From positions 1 to 7,599 of the forward strand of contig WJIV01000243.1 of the NCBI GenBank assembly GCA_014730055.1: 7,599 nucleotides of DNA, read 5' to 3'. This document shows, piece by piece, positions 6,276-7,599 of the stretch. Position numbers and translations under genes: made by a program. The notes below the pieces were generated by a model that made no database searches, was not told the origin of the DNA, and saw only the letters and a program-made list of their open reading frames with translations. The stretch is from Candidatus Bathyarchaeota archaeon. GTDB taxonomy: Archaea > Thermoproteota > Bathyarchaeia > TCS64. Every line of letters begins with the position of its first letter. Within the stretch, counting starts at the first letter, position 1.

Positions 6276-6687
6276 TACCAAGAACTGGTAAACAGGTATG
6301 TAGAAATAGGTTTCAAGTTACCGGTATTCCTGATTTTCTAAAAATATTCAAAGTACCTGCTACACCTACTGGAGAAGCAAAATTACTTCCTTGAGTACAA
6401 ACCACACAAAAATAAAGAAAAGGATCCCAGGCTCCATGGGAACGTAAATGTCTACATTCTAAGTGACGCAGAACTAGAGGAACATGACCTACACCTGTAC
6501 TATATTTTATCAAGATTTGACCTCCTCATCACTGATTATTCATCAATATTCAACGAAGCCGCGCTCCTGGTCATTCCCCTAGTTTTCTAAATGCCTGATC
6601 TGGAGGAGTACCAGAGGAGGCGTCCATAGTATAGACTGGGTAATACTGACCGTTATAGGTTGACTGGTTAATCAGTTATTACAGTAA
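6276..6687 (+). pseudogene. Decayed CDP-glycerol glycerophosphotransferase (TagB/TagF-like) relic
   Basis: This stretch has no intact gene but carries ordered pieces of a Glyphos_transf-family protein, enzymes that add glycerol phosphate or similar units to surface polymers. In order: QELVNRYVEIGFK (6279-6317); in a second frame VTGIPDFLKIF and PATPTG (6317-6373), resembling the family's VTGxPxxD and APTxR motifs; back in the first frame LLEKQNYFLEYKPHKNKEKD (6369-6428); and then LYYILSRFDLLITDYSSIFN with EAALLVIPLVF, the diagnostic TDYSS motif. After a TAA at 6588 comes MPDLEEYQRRR, where relatives have continuous YxPDLEEYRRxR. A TAG at 6627, a frame change and a TGA at 6661 follow before a possible natural stop at 6685. 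At least two frameshifts and two or more stops mean it is not functional. The catalytic N-terminal part is missing, perhaps replaced by the vapBC1 promoter region. Confidence 0.85.
6635..6682 (+). repeat. Diverged direct repeat, copy B
   Basis: This is the partner of 5449-5495 in the same orientation, at the tail end of the glycerophosphotransferase relic and about 120 bases before vapB2. In the frame shared with copy A it continues L-L-Q and then TAA at 6685-6687, which could be the relic's original stop. The two copies bracket vapBC1 and most of the relic, about 1.2 kb apart. Confidence 0.55.
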
Positions 6688-6751
6688 TTTGGGAAGTTTT
6701 GAATTCTGTGAGGTCTACTTATTTGTTATATCTGTTGGAGGCATTGACTTG

Positions 6752-6796
6752 GTGGGAATGTTTTAAAATGTGGGATTGGTAATTATTTGTGGGATT
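6752..6796 (+). promoter_or_regulatory. vapBC2 promoter with three GTGGGA direct repeats
   Basis: GTGGGAAT at 6752-6759 and two exact copies of TGTGGGATT at 6769-6777 and 6788-6796 put GTGGGA at starts 6752, 6770 and 6789, a spacing of 18 and 19 bases, close to two helical turns. They straddle the TATA-like TTTTAAAAT (6761-6769), which is 33-41 bases before the ATG at 6802. This looks like an iterated operator for an AbrB-type autorepressor. The role is inferred; the repeats are visible. Confidence 0.5.
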
Positions 6797-6801
6797 AGCT
6801 T

Positions 6802-7044
6802 ATGATAGTTAAGCTCGATGAGAAGGGCAGGGTAGTAATACCAAAAGAGGTGAGGGAGAGGGTGGGACTGAAGGAAGGAGGGCAAATAGTCTTAGAGGAA
6901 GAGAATGAACAGGTTATACTAAAACCCCTGAACCCCGTCTCAGATAGGTTCTATGGGGCCTTTAAGATAGAGCGGTGGCCATTGGACCTTGATGAATATT
7001 CTTCTGAGGCGTTGAAAAACTGGTGGAAAAAGAAGCATACATAG
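6802..7044 (+). CDS. vapB: AbrB/MazE-type antitoxin VapB2
   Basis: An 80-residue antitoxin. Residues 1-43 form the swapped-hairpin DNA-binding domain (VKLDEKGRVVIPKEVRERVG, then the strand QIVLEEENEQVILK). The tail DRFYGAFKIERWPLDLDEYSSEALKNWWKKK resembles the toxin-binding arm of archaeal VapBs, ending in a Trp/Lys-rich segment. It should neutralise the adjacent PIN toxin and repress its own promoter. The ATG at 6802 follows a weak GGGATT and a short leader. Its last 22 bases overlap the start of vapC2. It is intact even though its partner is frameshifted, so if the toxin is dead this antitoxin could still act as a DNA-binding regulator. It has little in common with VapB1 beyond the fold. 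Confidence 0.88.
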   Translation: MIVKLDEKGRVVIPKEVRERVGLKEGGQIVLEEENEQVILKPLNPVSDRFYGAFKIERWPLDLDEYSSEALKNWWKKKHT

Positions 7045-7438
7045 ACGTTAACGTGTTCATATACTGGCTAGGGCACATCCAGAATACGGAGAGCGAGCGC
7101 TCAGGTGGGTAAAAAAAATCGAGTCAAGTCAAGGTGGATACTCTACTTCTGCACTTACACTTTACGAGGTTCCGATCATACTCTCAGGTTTGACTGGAGG
7201 TAACCTCAAAGATGAGTCCCTAATATCCGGGATAATTGAGTCATTTACATCACTATTAGGCTTGAGTATAACTCCTCTGGAGTTACTGGATTTCAGTACA
7301 GCTTACAGGTATATGGTGGATTACAAACTTGATCTCGAGGACGCGTTACACCTGGCATGTGCACAGAAAACTGGCGCTAGGAGAATCATAACGAACGATG
7401 AGGATTTTAAACGTACACCTCTAGACATAGTATTTTAA
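7023..7438 (+). pseudogene. vapC: PIN-domain toxin VapC2, split by a single frameshift
   Basis: Starting at GTG 7023, inside the end of vapB2, the frame reads EKEAYIDVNVFIYWLG and then runs into a TAA at 7110. From CAT at 7076 the -1-base frame continues HPEYGERALRWVKKIE and carries on to a TAA at 7436-7438. Joined, the protein would be about 138 residues, a normal VapC length, and all expected acidic sites survive: D8 (IDVNVF), E at 7166-7168 (LTLYEV), D at 7340-7342 (LEDALHLA) and D at 7397-7399 (TNDEDF). A one-base loss near 7071-7076 is the simplest explanation. It could be a real inactivating mutation, a sequencing or assembly error, or much less likely programmed frameshifting. The shorter frame from TTG 7190 lacks the first catalytic aspartate and glutamate and would not be an active nuclease. 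Confidence 0.88.
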
Positions 7439-7478
7439 TAAGACATTTACCTTGATGGTTATTTCTTCAGAATAATTA

Positions 7479-7505
7479 AGGATTTAAATCCTAAAATTTT
7501 TTTTT
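7479..7505 (+). terminator. Palindrome plus T9 tract, terminator candidate after vapC2
   Basis: AGGATTTAAATCCT (7479-7492) is a perfect 14-base palindrome followed by AAAA and T9 (7497-7505), then CCCTCTTTT. It starts about 40 bases past the vapC2 stop in the right orientation to end that operon. The same bases may also encode the last codons of a minus-strand gene. Confidence 0.5.
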
Positions 7506-7599
7506 CCCTCTTTTGCCATGTCTAATGCGTCTCTTGTATGAGTAAATGCGGAGCCCCACATCTTGTTAGGGATATCTATTGTGGGATTTTCTATTGCGC
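7484..7599 (-). CDS. Possible 3' end of an unidentified minus-strand gene, partial
   Basis: On the minus strand a frame enters from the right edge and runs 37 codons to a TAA at 7484-7486. It reads AIENPTIDIPNKMWGSAFTH followed by TRDALDMAKEGKKNFRI. The amphipathic helix-like ALDMAKEGK and mixed composition look like a genuine C-terminus, but I do not recognise the family. The other two minus frames are closed early. An A9 run lies within the Gly-Lys-Lys-Asn codons, so an indel there would change the ending. If real, it converges on vapC2 with only 45 bases between the stop codons. Confidence 0.45.
   Translation of the reverse strand, partial: AIENPTIDIPNKMWGSAFTHTRDALDMAKEGKKNFRI

Noticed and set aside
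6313..6513. Open minus-strand frame of 66 codons across the glycerophosphotransferase relic
   Set aside because: It is the reverse shadow of the decayed gene; its translation resembles no family, while the plus strand carries recognisable TDYSS and KPH motifs.
7580..7588. Another TGTGGGATT, the vapB2 iteron sequence, near the right edge
   Set aside because: It falls inside an open minus-strand frame (codons AAT CCC ACA) and is isolated, without the 18-19 base periodicity. Probably coincidence.

Overview
The window looks like a piece of an archaeal chromosome, probably from an uncultured or poorly sampled lineage; I cannot name the species. The evidence is indirect. A/T-rich boxes of archaeal TATA type sit about 25-40 bases before several starts, leaders are very short or absent, TTG and GTG starts are common, termination regions are T-rich, one Shine-Dalgarno site is GGTGAG, and the content is typical of archaea (Isf-type iron-sulfur flavoprotein, aldo/keto reductase with a ferredoxin tail, two VapBC toxin-antitoxin modules).

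Left half (1-3962), all on the minus strand: a short-chain dehydrogenase cut by the window edge, an iron-sulfur flavoprotein of the FMN reductase fold, a 12-helix MFS transporter with a TTG start, and an aldo/keto reductase with a C-terminal two-cluster [4Fe-4S] domain. Spacers of 90-300 bases, most with their own TATA-like box, suggest separate or only loosely linked transcripts. Three of the four genes are redox enzymes, but no single pathway is evident. A 182-base divergent promoter region separates the aldo/keto reductase from a plus-strand PLP-dependent class I aminotransferase (4145-5299).

Right half (5300-7599), an accessory region with decay: a minus-strand vapBC module (AbrB-type antitoxin overlapping a PIN toxin), then a badly eroded plus-strand relic of a CDP-glycerol glycerophosphotransferase (TagB/TagF-like) gene, then a plus-strand vapBC module whose toxin is split by a frameshift although all four expected acidic positions survive. 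A diverged direct repeat of about 47 bases brackets the first vapBC plus the relic. Its mismatches have a codon-like phase, so it may be the 3' end of the relic gene present twice. Each antitoxin gene has its own candidate operator: a palindrome before vapB1 and three GTGGGA direct repeats before vapB2. The right edge holds what may be the 3' end of an unidentified minus-strand gene, convergent with vapC2.

I found no RNA gene, CRISPR array, intact mobile element or clearly new multi-gene system. The most informative parts are the decayed region at 5449-7438 and the two dissimilar antitoxin operators.
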